NCBI RefSeq assembly: GCF_023278565.1
Contig: NC_064681.1
Location: 558,001-622,000 of the forward strand
Length of the DNA: 64,000 nucleotides
Direction: 5' to 3'
Source: Colletotrichum lupini
Lineage: Eukaryota > Ascomycota > Sordariomycetes > Glomerellales > Glomerellaceae
A model generated the notes under the pieces. The model worked only from the letters and a program-made list of their open reading frames with translations. It was not told the DNA's origin and did no database searches. Of this stretch, positions 10,668 to 23,209 are shown in pieces (the first letter of the stretch is position 1; each line of letters opens with the position of its first letter). The translations under genes were made by a program, and so were the position numbers.

Positions 10668-12824
10668 CTAGACGCTGATGGTCATATTACCTTTTCCACC
10701 ATTGACCCAGACGGATTTCTGCCTCGAAAGCACCAAATATCCCCGAGTCGACGCCGGTGTGTCCCATTCAACGACAGCCGTTCCTTCATCCCCAACGGTA
10801 AACTTTGCAGAAAACTTGCCCAAGCTCGTCGTGAACCCAGCCTCGGCTTCCGAGAGCTCGCTCAGCACAGGCTTGAGCTGCCACTCGCTTCCGCCGGGCT
10901 TGATGACCCTCAGTCCGACAAGATACTCCGTCATAGTCGAAGTTGGACCACTGCTCCACCCATGAGCATGCGAGATATAAGACGGATCGTTCCGGTACCC
11001 GCGATCTCCTCGATAGCCCCATGTTCCATCGATGAGATACCCCTCCACGACGGTAGACTGCGTGCCGTTGGGGTTGTTCAGGTACCAGCCCCACGCGTCT
11101 CGGATAAGCTGTAAGGCCCGATCGGGGCGTCCCGTTCGGAAGTGCGTGGCGATCTCGATGCTGGAGATGAATGGCGACACGTTGTTTTTGAGTTCGGGGC
11201 AGTGAGGACCGATCGGGGTCCAGTTTGATTCGAGGTAGTCGGACACCTTTTGCGCTTCGGCGCTATCTGCGGAGACGACACCAAAGGCGACTGCCATGCT
11301 GTTCGCGTCTTGTGGATACAGCGACGTGTTGTCGGGACTTTCCTTGAACGCCCCCTTGATTTCATCCCATAGCTCAGTCATGATGGACGCTTGCAGCTTG
11401 CTCGCGGCGCTTGTCCAGTCTTTCTGGTAGCTGCTCGCGTTCGCGAGGGTAGGAGACCAAGAGGTGATGTCGGCGCCGGTGCGCAGGGCTCGATACAATC
11501 TGGTCGTAGAGTTAGTGTTTCCCTTGGCCGAGAAGAACATTCACCTACAGCATGCTTGCTGAGCTGCGCTCAGTGGAGTATGTCCATCGGCCCCAGTCCG
11601 CGGCGCCAGTCACGTTCATGATTCCCTTGTCTGAGACTTTGCTTCTACTGAGGTTGATTGCTTTGAGGTACTTGGGCCAGATGGAAGTCATGAAGTCCGT
11701 GTCGCCGGTGTACAAGAAGTAGTTGTAAGTGCCAACCAGTGTCCACAGATGGTATGCTATGTTTGCACCGTCAGCTTGACTTCTTGCCATCCTAAACTTG
11801 TCTCAACTTACTGTCGCTATCCTTCGAGAGATATGGTGGACCGGCTTTTGGCAAAGTACCGTCGGCAGACTAACGAGCGACACGTTGAGTAAATTTCAAT
11901 TTCATCATCTTTGGGGCAACTTACCTGGTAGTTGTAGATCGCCAAGAGGGTATTCTTCGTGCTCTCCATATCGCCGGTGCTCACAAATGCCGAAGGCACC
12001 GCAGTCCCCATATCCCCAATCCAGACCCAGCGATCACGCTTCGCTCCATCCAGAAGGACGGTCTCCCCGGGCCCAATGTAAGCGTCATTCTGCCAGCTCG
12101 TGCGTCCACTTGTCCCAGAAATGCGACCAGTCTTGCCCGGAACGGAGTTCGTCTGGATGGTATACGCCCCGCTGTACCAGATCCTGTTGAGGAGCTCGTC
12201 GCTGGAGTGGAAGTATCCCTGATAGGCTCTAAGATCGGACCACGTCGGCTGGAAGCTGATCTCCAGACTGATATTGCGGATCTCCACCGAGACGGTAGAC
12301 GACGAGCCGAATGGCGTGAGGAATAAGGTCAGGTACCGGAAGCCGCCGCGTAGCTTCGGATCGGGCATGATGTAGGTTCCCGCTGCGCCCGAGGTGATGT
12401 TGTATGCGAGAGCGCCGTCTTGTCCGGTACCACCATTCGAGTTGTCTGACTTGCGACCAATGTAGTTTTTCGCCTCTGTGAAAGCGAGGCCGAGAGTGGC
12501 GTTGGTGAACTGGGAGAGCTTGTAGTCGATGGTCACGATCCCACCTACTTCGACGCCAAAGTCGAAGACCAGGCCGTCGATTTGGCTGGAAAGATTGACC
12601 GGTGCGGTAAAATTGGAGATTGCCGCTCCAGATGGTGAGGATAAGATGTACTTTGGTGTGACGTTACGAGAAGTGGGAGCATAGTTGTACTGGTCCCAAA
12701 CTCCTGGGAACGAAGCAGAGCTTGGTCCATCGCAGGTCGTGTTTCGCCAGCATTCAGCAGAACAGTAATTTGCAAGGAGAGTTGTTGCCGCAAGGGCTCG
12801 AATAGACTGTTGTGATATCAACAT
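10668..12824 (-). CDS. Secreted alpha-L-rhamnosidase-like glycosidase (GH78 type)
   Basis: Four exons (12824-11925, 11869-11812, 11756-11549, 11499-10668) give 665 residues. I chose the ATG at 12824 because it gives a clean signal peptide (about 1-23, ending NYCSA), whereas the in-frame codons upstream do not. The N-terminal 200 residues form a beta-rich segment with many N-glycosylation sites. The catalytic (alpha/alpha)6 barrel follows, with GYFHSSDELLNRIWYSGAYT, then DAYIGPGE, KRDRWVWIGDMG, NVTGAADWGRW, GYLIDGTWGYRGDRG and SHAHGWSSGPTS (His near 568), all typical of family 78 alpha-L-rhamnosidases and close relatives. A C-terminal beta domain ends the protein. Such enzymes remove terminal rhamnose from plant glycosides and pectic side chains. 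Family placement is secure, exact specificity is not. The 58-base exon 2 is needed to keep frame. Confidence 0.88.
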
Positions 12825-14277
12825 GCTAGAACTGGGTTTGCCGTTGCGGCTGCAATGGTGCAGAAGGAAGTGGTGCGACCTGGTCAAGTTCCGATGACAC
12901 GAGGCATATCAAGCGCCTTAGACTTTATGCCGAGGCGGCTGTGGGAGATCATGTTCACGAGACAAGAAGCCTTGGTGGAATATCTTGACTACCTCCTTTG
13001 CGCTTCGACAGCTGAGCTTCGGCTGTCGTCACATTTACTTGCGCGGAGTCAACCTCAATTGAGTCCATCTTCGGTGTAGATTGCCGCGGATGACGCCAAT
13101 CACAGCAGTTACAACCCAGGCACCGATACAGAAGCGGGAATACCCACGCATACCCCGGTCTAGCACTTTACCAGATTGAGGACAGAACTTCATGTCGGTC
13201 GTGGGGTTCCCCAACTTCTGCCTGTGTACCCCGCAATGCCTCTCCATACGAAATTGTACGGATACACCAAAGGGATGTGGGTTTGTTTCCTTTGGGCCGA
13301 TGATGCTGATTTGCGTTGAACGTCCATTGCGATCAAACCTGGGTCTGCTATGCTGGGATGTAAACTCCATGCTCCCGCCCGGATAGCTCCAGGTGGACGA
13401 CCGGACTCTGCTTTTTCTTCTTTCGGGACGAAATGATCCGAAGATACGATGGATGTCTTCTGATAGTATGAATTCCTATTCAGCGAGAGAGGTTCTGTGA
13501 CGCCCTCGGAGATGCTGAGATCTTGTTGTGTAGACTAAAGACGGACCGATATCGATATCTGGCTTTGGGATTTCAGACGGATCAAGCCTCATCGTTGTCC
13601 TTTATCGTCAAAGATCGACATTGTAGCACGAATCTGAGTCGCACCAGAAAGTTCAGGACAGATGATGCATCGTCGGTGCAGAAACTCGCTGTCTAGAGGC
13701 GGGATGCTACGGCTCGTGGACCGAGACGGAAGAGAGAGACGGTCACTTGATTAAAACCCATCTATCGGTTTTTCGTCGCCATTAAGTGGACTGCTCTAGA
13801 TCCATGGTGGCTGAAGGTATTCCTCGACGACGAACCTAGGACCCCTTGCCTCTACCCCCAATCCCACCTGAGTACTCGAAATAGAGGTAGAGGCGAAGAT
13901 GCTGGGTCAGTGAGGGGACATGATGAGCCCGAAAATGTCGTCCAAGGCTTCGTGGTCCGAGTCTCAACCGGTGGATTCTAGACAAAAGGGTGCTCCGAGG
14001 ACCCGAATCTCCAACGAACCGTCCTTCCAGGTGTTGGTGAGGGCCTGAATGGCCAAGTTAGGAAGAACTTCCTATCGTAATGAACTGCCTTACTTCGTAG
14101 TTAATGACTTGGCCTTGCTCTTCCTAGTCATGAAAGTCGGTCGCATCGAACAAGCAGCTTGAAATCTTTTCACCTATTTTGGCGAACTCACCTCATGACA
14201 ACTCCCTCAGCTTCAACATCCACCGACACAGCCACCCAGTAAGCCAGCTACAACTTACACAAGCCCAGCAACACAAT
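12825..14277. other. Intergenic region between divergent genes
   Basis: This carries the promoters of the rhamnosidase (leftward) and the F-box gene (rightward). Frames of 60-111 codons are present but show no motif or splice extension. Nothing repetitive was noticed. The frame of the F-box gene is open upstream to 14179 without an ATG, so that part is read as leader. Confidence 0.5.
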
Positions 14278-15360
14278 ATGGAACGTCTCAGACGACTGCT
14301 CGTTCATCACAACCACCGTCTCTTCCAACGTTTTCGAACGGAAACAACAAAGTCGTCCTCTGCAGACAACGCTTCACCGATCCAGTCCCTCCCAAACGAG
14401 ATCCTGTACCAGATACTCAGTTCCCTCCCGCTACACGACGAATTCGCTCTCTCTCACACCTGCAAAGGCCTTCGTGTCCTCACGCACAGGGACTGGACCC
14501 TCGCCCTTATCTCACTCCCTCGCAACCACAAACTCGCCTTCTGGACGGGCCTCGCTTACACCAAGCCGAACCACTGGGTATGCAGCCCCTGCTGCCATCT
14601 TCACAGGATTTGTACGCAAGATATCCCCGGAGCCGAGAGCCACAACCCCTTTCCCTGCCAGCAAAACTCTCGCCACATTTTTAATCCGAAGAACTACAAT
14701 CTCCGGCATGCGCACGTACAGCTCGCTCTTAAATTGGCTCGTATGAGTGACAGCGGGGCAATAGACAAGAACCAGCAACAACTCCTCGAGGACATCATGG
14801 CGCCATTCACATCGCGAGTAGACGTACCTGCAAACCTCATCTCCACCACGAGCCGGTACGCCTTCACACCCAAGATTATCGAGGGCAGGTTCCTGATTCA
14901 CATGGAGCACGAGGTCCGCGATAACCTCGAGGCCGGTTTGCTTCGGACGACCTGCTCCAGGCGCGTCTGTCCGCATCTGATGATCTTACTGGAGCCCAAT
15001 GGACAGGTTATATTCGACGACGACGGTGTGAACATCAACCAGTGGTTGGGCTGGGGCCACCCCCGGTATGTCAGTAGATACATGGCGTCATCGGATGTCA
15101 TGGACGGCATCCGCGTTGCGGTCGACGGGCATGGGTACGAGTCGATTGGCCACTGCAACCGTTGCGCGATGGATTACACAATCATTGCGTCGCACGGTGT
15201 TGTGACACTTCACTCGTGGCATGATTTGGGGGCGTATGGGTCACCTGAAAGTAACGAGTGGATGGTGCATATTCAGACGGCGGAGAATGACTCTTCTAGG
15301 GGACCGACTGTATATCATGAGCTTGGTAGTGTGCAGCAGATGTACTTGGAAGGCTGGTAG
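14278..15360 (+). CDS. F-box domain protein
   Basis: A single exon of 360 residues. The first in-frame ATG at 14278 was chosen because the longer open frame begins at a TTG. An N-terminal F-box spans about residues 34-80 (IQSLPNEILYQILSSLPLHD, then LSHTCKGLRVLTHRDW). F-box proteins bind Skp1 and choose substrates for SCF ubiquitin ligases. After it come Cys pairs (WVCSPCC, later TCSRRVCPH and CNRCAMDY), often found in the large ascomycete F-box families, which may bind metal. No leucine-rich, WD or kelch repeats are visible, so the substrate domain is of unknown type. The protein is intronless, unlike most of its neighbours. Confidence 0.88.
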   Translation: MERLRRLLVHHNHRLFQRFRTETTKSSSADNASPIQSLPNEILYQILSSLPLHDEFALSHTCKGLRVLTHRDWTLALISLPRNHKLAFWTGLAYTKPNHWVCSPCCHLHRICTQDIPGAESHNPFPCQQNSRHIFNPKNYNLRHAHVQLALKLARMSDSGAIDKNQQQLLEDIMAPFTSRVDVPANLISTTSRYAFTPKIIEGRFLIHMEHEVRDNLEAGLLRTTCSRRVCPHLMILLEPNGQVIFDDDGVNINQWLGWGHPRYVSRYMASSDVMDGIRVAVDGHGYESIGHCNRCAMDYTIIASHGVVTLHSWHDLGAYGSPESNEWMVHIQTAENDSSRGPTVYHELGSVQQMYLEGW

Positions 15361-15705
15361 ACACCTTGCATTATTCTGAGGTTGCCTAGCGAGATAGCTC
15401 AGCCTCGTTTGAAACGAGGTTAGTCCAGAATACTCACGTAGCTGCTCTGGTAAAAGTATTACAACTCATGTCCTTGACCCTCAAAGGAAAGCAGACAGCT
15501 TCTTGAATACAGAGCTATAGACTGAAATTCAGATCCTATCTATTATCACGGCGTCGTTCGTGTGCCATGCGTCCAAGCAAGTAAGGATGCCCAGCTGGCT
15601 ACTGTCAATGCTGACAGCTCAAGGACTCCGGCGGCAGAGGTCTATGTCTACATATAAGCAAAGTCTAATCCATATCAATTCTCTATACAAGCTCTCAAAG
15701 CCACA
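15361..15705. other. Convergent intergenic region
   Basis: This short stretch lies between the 3' ends of the F-box and thioesterase genes. No gene or repeat is seen. Confidence 0.5.
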
Positions 15706-16332
15706 TCAAAGCTTCTCCTGCCTCTTCTTCCGCTTCTCCATCCCAACAAAATACGCTTCCGCCTTGGCAAGAACCGTACCAAGCTCGTCGGTGATCTCCG
15801 CCCCGACCAAGAACTTCCTAGGCCCGTCCATCCGCTTCAAGACCGCCGTGCAAGCCACCGTCGACATGGTCGGCACCGGCTGTATGTACGTGATGTTCAA
15901 GTTCTGTGTGACCTGCGGCAGCATCGGCATGAACCCCAGCAACTTGTTGATGAAACCGATCGCACCCATGCACTCGTCGAATATGGCCGCGACAGCACCG
16001 CCGTGGCACCACTCCTTCTTGAGCGTGCTCAGCCCATGGCCGAGAGTCAGGAAGCAGCGGACCTTGGTCATGTACAGTTCGTCGAGGGGCCGGCTATCGT
16101 GAGGTTGTCCAACGCCGTCCGGTGGTGGCGAGGGCATGTGGAAGCAGCCGATGAAGAAGGGCACCGTGGCCGCGCTGAAGAGTGTGGAGCCCCAGAATTC
16201 AAAGATGCGGTTGTCTGGGTCGAATTCGCGGCTGACGAGGGGTCTGGCGATGATGCCTGGTTCCGAGAGGACTTTGGCGCACCATGGTATCCCTTGGAAG
16301 TGCGCGATCTGATCGTCCCATGGTTCCGGCAT
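15706..16332 (-). CDS. Hotdog-fold thioesterase superfamily protein (PaaI-like)
   Basis: A single exon of 208 residues. The central segment WCHGGAVAAIFDECMGAIGF (about residues 108-127) is the characteristic hotdog helix with its HGG turn and acidic residue. It is followed by LNITYIQPVP and an alternating beta pattern ending GTVLAKAEAYFVGM, as in PaaI and 4HBT proteins. Members hydrolyse acyl-CoA or related thioesters. No targeting peptide is obvious, and the C-terminus is basic (KRKKRQEKL). It lies 0.7 kb downstream of the P450 gene on the same strand, but they are separate transcription units as far as can be seen, and a shared pathway is only a possibility. The long frame on the opposite strand across this gene is a shadow. 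Confidence 0.87.
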   Translation of the reverse strand: MPEPWDDQIAHFQGIPWCAKVLSEPGIIARPLVSREFDPDNRIFEFWGSTLFSAATVPFFIGCFHMPSPPPDGVGQPHDSRPLDELYMTKVRCFLTLGHGLSTLKKEWCHGGAVAAIFDECMGAIGFINKLLGFMPMLPQVTQNLNITYIQPVPTMSTVACTAVLKRMDGPRKFLVGAEITDELGTVLAKAEAYFVGMEKRKKRQEKL

Positions 16333-17004
16333 GGCGAGGGAGTGAATGGTCTGCTCAGACGAAGATCAGACTGAGCGAGTCAAAGTTGGAGCTATTTCGT
16401 GGTGCAATGGTGAAGATCACTTATCCTTTGGTAGCTACTACCCCGGAACATGATGTCTGGTAGGGTCAGGACAGTTCCTAAATAGGACAGCTCTCGCACC
16501 TAAAGAGAATCAGTAGAATTTACGGAGATTAAAGCAGGTGCAGCTGTCCGGAGTGTCGCGATAAGGTGAGTGGTAATCTGATTAGTGAACTTCAAGAAAG
16601 TTCTCGAAGGCCCATCAAAAGGCTAGGTTCAAAGAAACTTAGATAGATACTGCAGTCAATTTCTAGTTTCTGAATCGTCAGAAAATCAAAGGCAATATAT
16701 GCCGGCAGACTCAATTTGTAGCATGTGGTGGCATGACCTTGGCATGAAGCTCAGTATCACTAATCAAGAACAGCATGTCAACCGGACCCCGAGCCGTGGC
16801 CGGAGTTTCTGATTGCCGCCACTGTAGATATACGAGCTTTCGACGTGGGTTATCCACTCAAAGTGTTATCTTATCTTAGACTAACACTACGTTTGCTGCT
16901 CTTGGATCCTCCGAAGTTGCGACATCTGGGACTCCAAGGTCGCCATCCGCTAGTCTTTAGATGTGAAAACTAATGGCGAAGCTGGCTTGTACAAGATTGC
17001 TTCC
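16333..17004. other. Intergenic region between two leftward genes
   Basis: This holds the 3' flank of the P450 gene and the promoter of the thioesterase gene. No conserved element is recognised. Confidence 0.5.
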
Positions 17005-19098
17005 TCAACTTACACTATAGTTCTCGGCAGCCTGCAGGGTCTTAAACGCCTCAGGAAACCGAGACTTGGTGGTACACTCAAACGGAACCGGGCGTCTGGC
17101 ATCCAAAGTCAGCGACAGCAACAAACTGGCAAGAGTACAGGGGTAACTCACACAACTACACCGTCATCGACACATCCATCAACATCTATAGGGACATTCA
17201 ACCCATCGTATCCCACCTTCGGCTCAATCTTCATCGCCCAAAGCACCGTCGCGATAGTGATGAAGAGATCCTCATTCGCAATCTGGCGCCCGACGCACAA
17301 TCGGCGGCCAAACCCGAACGTGACGTGGCCCTGTTCTTTCGTCTCCGCTGCCAGCGGCTTGAGCTGCCCAGTCTTGGGATCGAGGAACCGAGCCGGGTTG
17401 AAGTGATGGGCGTCCGGGCCGTACGTGTGCGGATCGCGGTTCATGGCCCAGACGTTGGGGATGAGCAACGAGCCTTTTGGTATAAAGCAGCCTTCGTACC
17501 ATATGTCCTGTGAGAAAGAGTCAGGTTACTGAGAGATTGTAGGCGCAAGGCTGTGACTTACCTCGGAGCTCTGATGTGGAAGACCTATTGGGTCGACAGG
17601 TCGCCACCGAAGTGACTCCTTGACCTGGACAAGTTCAATCGTGAGCGATGTCGTTTCACGCGACAGAGAGGAGTCTCTGAAAATCCGACAACTCACCATG
17701 GCTTGAATGTAAGGTAGCTTTCCGTAGTGATCGGCAAAGTTCGGCATCGCCTCGCGTCCCACGACGCGGTCCAGCTCCTCCTGGGCGAGCTGCTGCACCT
17801 CGGGGTAAACGACCATAGCCAACATCCACCACTCGAGCACGCCCGTGATCGACTTTGCCCCGGCACTGGAGATATTTTGTCAGAAAATTGATCACATCAA
17901 AGAGGGTCGGTATACCTCGTAGACGGACTTACATGACGCTCGCCGCGAGCCAGTTGATTTCCGTGTCGGATAAGTTGCACCGGCTCTGGTCCTTGATGAA
18001 GCTTTTGACGAGACAGTTGCCGCCATTGACACCTCTCTGCAAATGTTTTCAGCACACAGAACTTCCAAAAAGACAATAGGGGTCACCCATGCAATACTCA
18101 CAAGTCTGGCCTCCTCGAACCAACTTCCAAAGATAGCAGAGTCCGCAGCAAACGAATCTTCCACCCGCCTCTTCCAAGGCGCGAATCTAGACCCAGATTA
18201 TCAGCTTCACCATCCCAGCCGTAGCGATCACACTGTCCAATCTGCCAAATAAACATACCTGGACGGCACATGTCTCAACCAAGGGAAGACCTGACTCAAA
18301 TGCGCACCAGGCAGCGCAGCCTTGGTCAACCGCGCGACAAAGTCCTCAAGCCAAACCAGCTTCAAATCGCTCGCAGACGCGAGGGAAGGCGTGCCGTATA
18401 CCAGATTCATGTTCGCCGAGGATACCGCGCGGTGCAGGTGCGACAGCCAGTCCTGCGGGTCCTTGAGCATGTCCGCCGCCAGGAGTGTAGCCTCCTTTTG
18501 CTGGACGAGGCGGATGTCTGGGAAGGAGATGCTGCGGAGCGCTGTGTGGGAGGCTTTGCGCATGCGCAGCCACCTAGAACTTCGTAGTGAGCTTTTCTGC
18601 TCTGCTTCCTTTGTGGATGTGTGAATTTAGGGGGGCATACATTGCGTTCTGGCTCTGGAAAGGCACGAAGCAGGACCCCGTCATCATGTCTATGATGACG
18701 TTACCGGGCCGGTCTGCTGTGACGGCAGCGCGACGATCCAAGATGTCGAACGAGGTCTTGAGGTCGTTGAGGACGACTACATCGCTTCCGGCAGCGGTGA
18801 AGTGCATGATGGTGCCTGATTTGGGTCGTGTTAGTCGGTTAGCCAGTGGAGGGAACCGCGGGACGAGCATACCATACGTCTTCATCCAGCCGCCAAAAGT
18901 CAGCCACGGATCTTTGAGGACGTCGAGGGCGTTTCCGAGGAGGGGCAGCCCTCTCGGGCCTGGCGGAAGACGCCGTCTCGGGCTTCGAGCGTATGTAAAG
19001 ACGAGAAGGAAAACCGAGACCACGGCGAGAGCCGTGATGGACCTGTAAGTCCACAAGAGACGTAAGAGAGCATCGGCGAACTGCATTCTGGCGGTCAT
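17005..19098 (-). CDS. Cytochrome P450 monooxygenase, membrane anchored
   Basis: Nine exons (19098-18873, 18815-18641, 18573-18259, 18186-18102, 18036-17933, 17865-17697, 17624-17562, 17507-17152, 17095-17005) give 527 residues. An N-terminal membrane anchor (ALAVVSVFLLVFTY) is followed by the Pro-rich hinge RRLPPGPRGLPLLGN. The K-helix ExxR is ESLR at 361-364, and the haem loop is FGFGRRLCVG with the Cys ligand near 450. These place it among microsomal class II P450s, which take electrons from NADPH-P450 reductase in the endoplasmic reticulum. Its general shape recalls fungal secondary-metabolite hydroxylases, but the substrate cannot be named. The I-helix reads IAGAKSITGVLEWW, lacking the usual acidic residue. 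The last exon was placed by frame closure after a GTGAGT donor at 17151. Confidence 0.9.
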
Positions 19099-21634
19099 GA
19101 ATTCTTTTTCAGCGAGATGAGCTATCACTGATGGCGAGCCATTGTTCCCCTCTTATGTAGCATAGGTGCTTTCTCTTGATAGATCTCATATACGGCCAAC
19201 AAGCCAACATAGGGCCAGGCTCCGCCGGACTTGCCGGCTTTCTCAACATCACCGTGACCAACGCCCTAGCCCGGTAGCCGTTCCAACAGAGCAAACAGTC
19301 CAGCGTAGAAAGTGTTCAGCTTTCATAGCCTCTAGAATGTCTCGCCACTTGCATCCAATAGAGTCCTTAGATTCAAGAGTCGAAACATCGGTCGACGATG
19401 CGCTGCCATACAGGCGGAATAATTGGCCTGTTGAAAGAACGACCCCCCCACGCAGGGAGGCTCAAGGACTAGATTCTCTACTTTTCCAAAGCGATTCTTG
19501 CCCCCTTTCCCAGCTCGGGTTCATCGTGGGCCGGAGATATGCGCCGGACTTGGAGCTTCTGAGCTAAAGAATTCAGGGTTTTCGATATAAGGCTACGGCA
19601 GAGGCGTTGCCAAAGGTACATTAGTACCTAATTAGTCCCGGGTTTGTGAGTTGTTTGCTCCCTGCGCCTCTGTATCTCTTATTGCGTGTGAGACCTGGCT
19701 GGATCACTTAGTCCCAGCCAGCCTGCTTTTCCCCGTTGCGAAAGGTACGTTGTGGCTTGAATGCAGGGATGAAGCAACTCTCTCCCAGACCGGTTGAACC
19801 AACAGCGGAGCTAACGATAGCCTGATCCGGGACCCGTTGATCTGGCCAGGTTGTAGTTCTCTACCAGAAATCGACTCCAGCAAACACATCTAAAGCCATC
19901 GAACCAATGGCGTGGTACAATTCGGAGGGGCTGAAGATATGGAGGGCTAAATACTCAGGTGTGGGCAGCCTCAGTAATTGACTGCGTCCAATCCTGTTGC
20001 GTTCCGCGGTTCCCAACGCTTGTTGGTCGCTACCCGCGAGCTAGGTATGCGAATGTTTGTCAAACAACGCACTTCAAAGAAGCTAGCGTCTTCGTTGGAC
20101 ACCACTTTTTTGTGTTGGAACCTCCCTATTGGAAATGAGGGATTTGAGACATGGCCGCGAGGAGCTACTTCACACGGAATTAGAGCCCTGGGTGCCCGGG
20201 CCGCCAAACCACGAGCCGCCAAACCATGATCCGCCTGGTGCCCCCGGCTTCCGGATCGGCAGCGCCTCCACTTCCCAATCGGAGCGGAACCCAGCGCGGC
20301 CATGTCAAGCCCGGGCCGAAGGAGCCCTGCCCCATCAAGCTCTGCGGATCAAGGTCCGCCGCACTCCGGTAACGTGTGTATGTCGGCTGACAAACTAATC
20401 GAATTCTCTGGTCCACGTCGGCGCGACGCCGTGTCGGCCTCAAAAGGGAAACGTATCCAAACCGTATCTTCAACGTAAGTTTCCTCTATTATGGAGGAAA
20501 TACCATTGTCAGGCACAAACGGAACGTTGAAAAAGACTAAAAGAACCAAAACGAGTCACTCGCAAACCCAAAAGGCTACACCCAAGACAGTCGTTCCCCC
20601 CTCCCTGAGGAACTCAAATTTCGCCCTACCTCACCCTCTCTCGGCACACTCAACCTTTCCATCGTCAAGAGAGGGTGTGGACATGTTACCAAGAAGGAAG
20701 CAAAGGCGAAAAACAAGGGAGAACTCAAGTAGAAAGCAAAAAAAAAAAAAAACAGAACGAGAAAAGGAGAACGGCCAAGATGTCAGTTCACGTCGGGTCG
20801 TCCCCGAGACTCAGACGGGGCGGCACTTGTCCAAACCTTTGCCCTCATCTCGGGACGTTGCGATGCTTTTGCTTCAAAGGATGAGGCGAAACTTCTGACA
20901 TTAGCCATTTTGCCAACTTTTGCGTTCTACTCGCAGACGCCGCGATGCAAGTAAACTCGGGACGACAGCAGCCACGTCCCTCGGCACCGACCGAAAGAAC
21001 AAAAAAGTGATGACTTCTCTACGGTGCGTTAGTTAAGTTCTGTGTTTCCCGACGGAGAAAACACAGAATTTTGACCTTGAGCGGCTCGCCGAGAAGGGGT
21101 ACCTCAGGTAGATAAGTGGACTCGCGATTCAGTTGCAAGGTTCTGGTACCTGCATCATCACGAGCGAATATGATAAGGTAAGGCAAAGTAGGCGTGAGAA
21201 TCCGCGCAACCACAAGGCAAAGATCGATTGTAGAGGGCAAAAGACAAAGGGCAAACAACCCGAAACCATGTTGCGGAAAAGTGCGTAAAAAAACATGATC
21301 CCGTTGCTAGACGAACTCCGACATACAGAATCTTTCATCTGTTGGGACGTTGAATACGGTGATTTGGAGGGTGGAGTTGACCTTCTTATCGTTGCACTTG
21401 CTCATTCAGTGGCACACTTGCGAAAACCGACGATAAATCAACTCGAAACCAACACGCTGAAAGCCAAAAGGGAGATGGGGAAAAACGGGCAAAACGGCCT
21501 CGCAGCAACGGACGGGAACAAAAAAGCCAAAAACAAAAAGCGAAATTAAGCCTCAAGTCAGGTACAACTCTCAAAGTTCAAGTAAAAGAGTCATGAGAAT
21601 AAACCTCCCGACGCAAGCCCAATCAAGACCACCT

Positions 21635-21671
21635 TGCGCGCGCGTATGTGTGTGTGTGTGCGTGTGTGTAT
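21635..21671. repeat. Alternating GC/GT dinucleotide tract
   Basis: A run of GC followed by GT dinucleotides with two interruptions. It is a simple sequence repeat in non-coding DNA and the longest purine-pyrimidine alternation noticed in the window. Confidence 0.85.
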
Positions 21672-22440
21672 GAGAAATCCCAATCGCCGAAAACAAAGAA
21701 AAGACCTCAAGATTAAGCTCCCCCAAAGGCAGAAATAAACATCAATCAATCTCTCTTCTCACCCGCCCCCCCTTCCGAAACGTTAAAAAGAAATCTCCTA
21801 ATTAATATACCTCCACTAATCCGTACCTTACCTCAGCTGCTAAGGCCCATTGCCCCCTCCCACGAGACCTCAAACACCCCCCTCCCCAGAACCCTCCTGG
21901 CACCACACGAAAAGTGCCATCCCAACCCATGACACATGCCCCAATCCACAAACCACAGGTACCCAGATTCTAGCCTCGACTCGTGACATCACAAGCCCGG
22001 ACCTTGAGCCTCAAGCCCTGTATTCGCAAATATAAGTCTGTCTGTTAAGGCTGTTCTACGGTACCGCAAGCCCCCCTCTGTCGCAAGATCCCTTCCATCC
22101 GTCCCAACTCCGGCACTACAAGAAGAGAAGAATCGACAACGTGAAACACGTCTCAACTCTTCTTTACCCTATTTTCCTCCCCTCTCCCATGGGCCATACC
22201 CCCTCTCAGACCTGCCAAGTCGAACGCCAGTCTCCAACCCACACACACTGATCCCACTCAATGGCACGCGACGCTGGAGAGCCCAGCTTAGTCATATACA
22301 AACCCCTCCATCAGGCCTACTGAAAAATCCCCCCCAAAACAAGCAGACCAGGCACCCTAGACACCAACCCCAGCGCATAACACGGCCCCCCGGCCGAGAC
22401 ATGTGCCCCCCCCCCATCATCGCGACACGCAGATCAGACG

Positions 22441-22474
22441 CCGCAGCTCGGACCGCAGCTCGGCACCGCAGCTT
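22441..22474. repeat. Short tandem repeat with CCGCAGCT core
   Basis: Three copies of CCGCAGCT, spaced 12 and 13 bases apart, lie in non-coding DNA. Each contains the palindrome CAGCTG-like core CAGCT, so a protein-binding role is possible but unsupported. Confidence 0.6.
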
Positions 22475-23209
22475 TCACTGTGCAGGTTCATCAACATCAG
22501 AGAGAAAGGACGTTTTGCGCAGTGTTGCCGGTATACCTCCTGCCACCCCGACTTTCACTAAGATGGGGTGACATCGTGACGTGTCATCTGTTAGTGGATC
22601 GCGGAACTCCTAGACAAGATATCACGACATGTCGAATCAGTAAGAACCAAAGAACCAAGCAAAAGTAATCCAAAAAAAACTGTGTGCACTCTCTACTGGA
22701 ATTGTGTCTTCCATTTCTTTCCAAGCCATGCTGCGTATCCTGTCAACGGAAAAACAACTCCCTCTAAATGTACAGAAAGGTCGGATCGTAAGATTTTGTG
22801 TCATGGTGATGAGGTGATGAGATGTGTGTGAGGGTTGTCGAGGAGAGGGGGACATTAGAACAATAATATAGAGGGGGAGGAGTTTGCCAGTGTTGTCGTT
22901 GATGATGTGTGAGTGTGTGGTATCGAAGCACGGGGAGCGCTGGTTTTCATCAAACAAAAGAAAAAACCATCCACGCCAACCTGCTCATCTAATAACCTCC
23001 TGCCAGTTCGTGTAGAATATAACAACCCCAAGAAATTAAAAACAGAAAAAACACCAGAACACTTTTTGGCGACCCGGGTGAACCCAAAAGCATGGAGACT
23101 TGTCGTTGTATGTGATGTAAAAGGCCCGTGTTGTCCGTATCAGCGCGCGCGTGCATATCCCAATAATCCCTCGGTTGTTTGTCGTCCTTGTCGTCGAAAG
23201 GCATTCCGA

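Larger units (their letters stand above)
19099..23209. other. Gene-poor stretch of 4.1 kb
   Basis: I find no gene here. The left part holds the P450 promoter. From about 20,500 to 23,000 the sequence is rich in runs of A, C and CT with a 14-base A run near 20,738, as in long untranslated regions or regulatory DNA. Frames of 60-135 codons are low complexity and show no motif. Base composition is normal, with no sign of RIP or a transposon end. The right part includes the 3' untranslated region of the secreted-protein gene ending at 23210. Confidence 0.5.

Noticed and set aside
15560..16102. A 180-codon plus-strand frame over the thioesterase
   Set aside because: The opposite strand has the conserved HGG hotdog motif over the full length, so this is a shadow.
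14278..19098. Possible secondary-metabolite cluster (P450, thioesterase and nearby tailoring enzymes)
   Set aside because: No polyketide synthase, NRPS, terpene synthase or cluster regulator is present in the window, and the genes are separately spaced.
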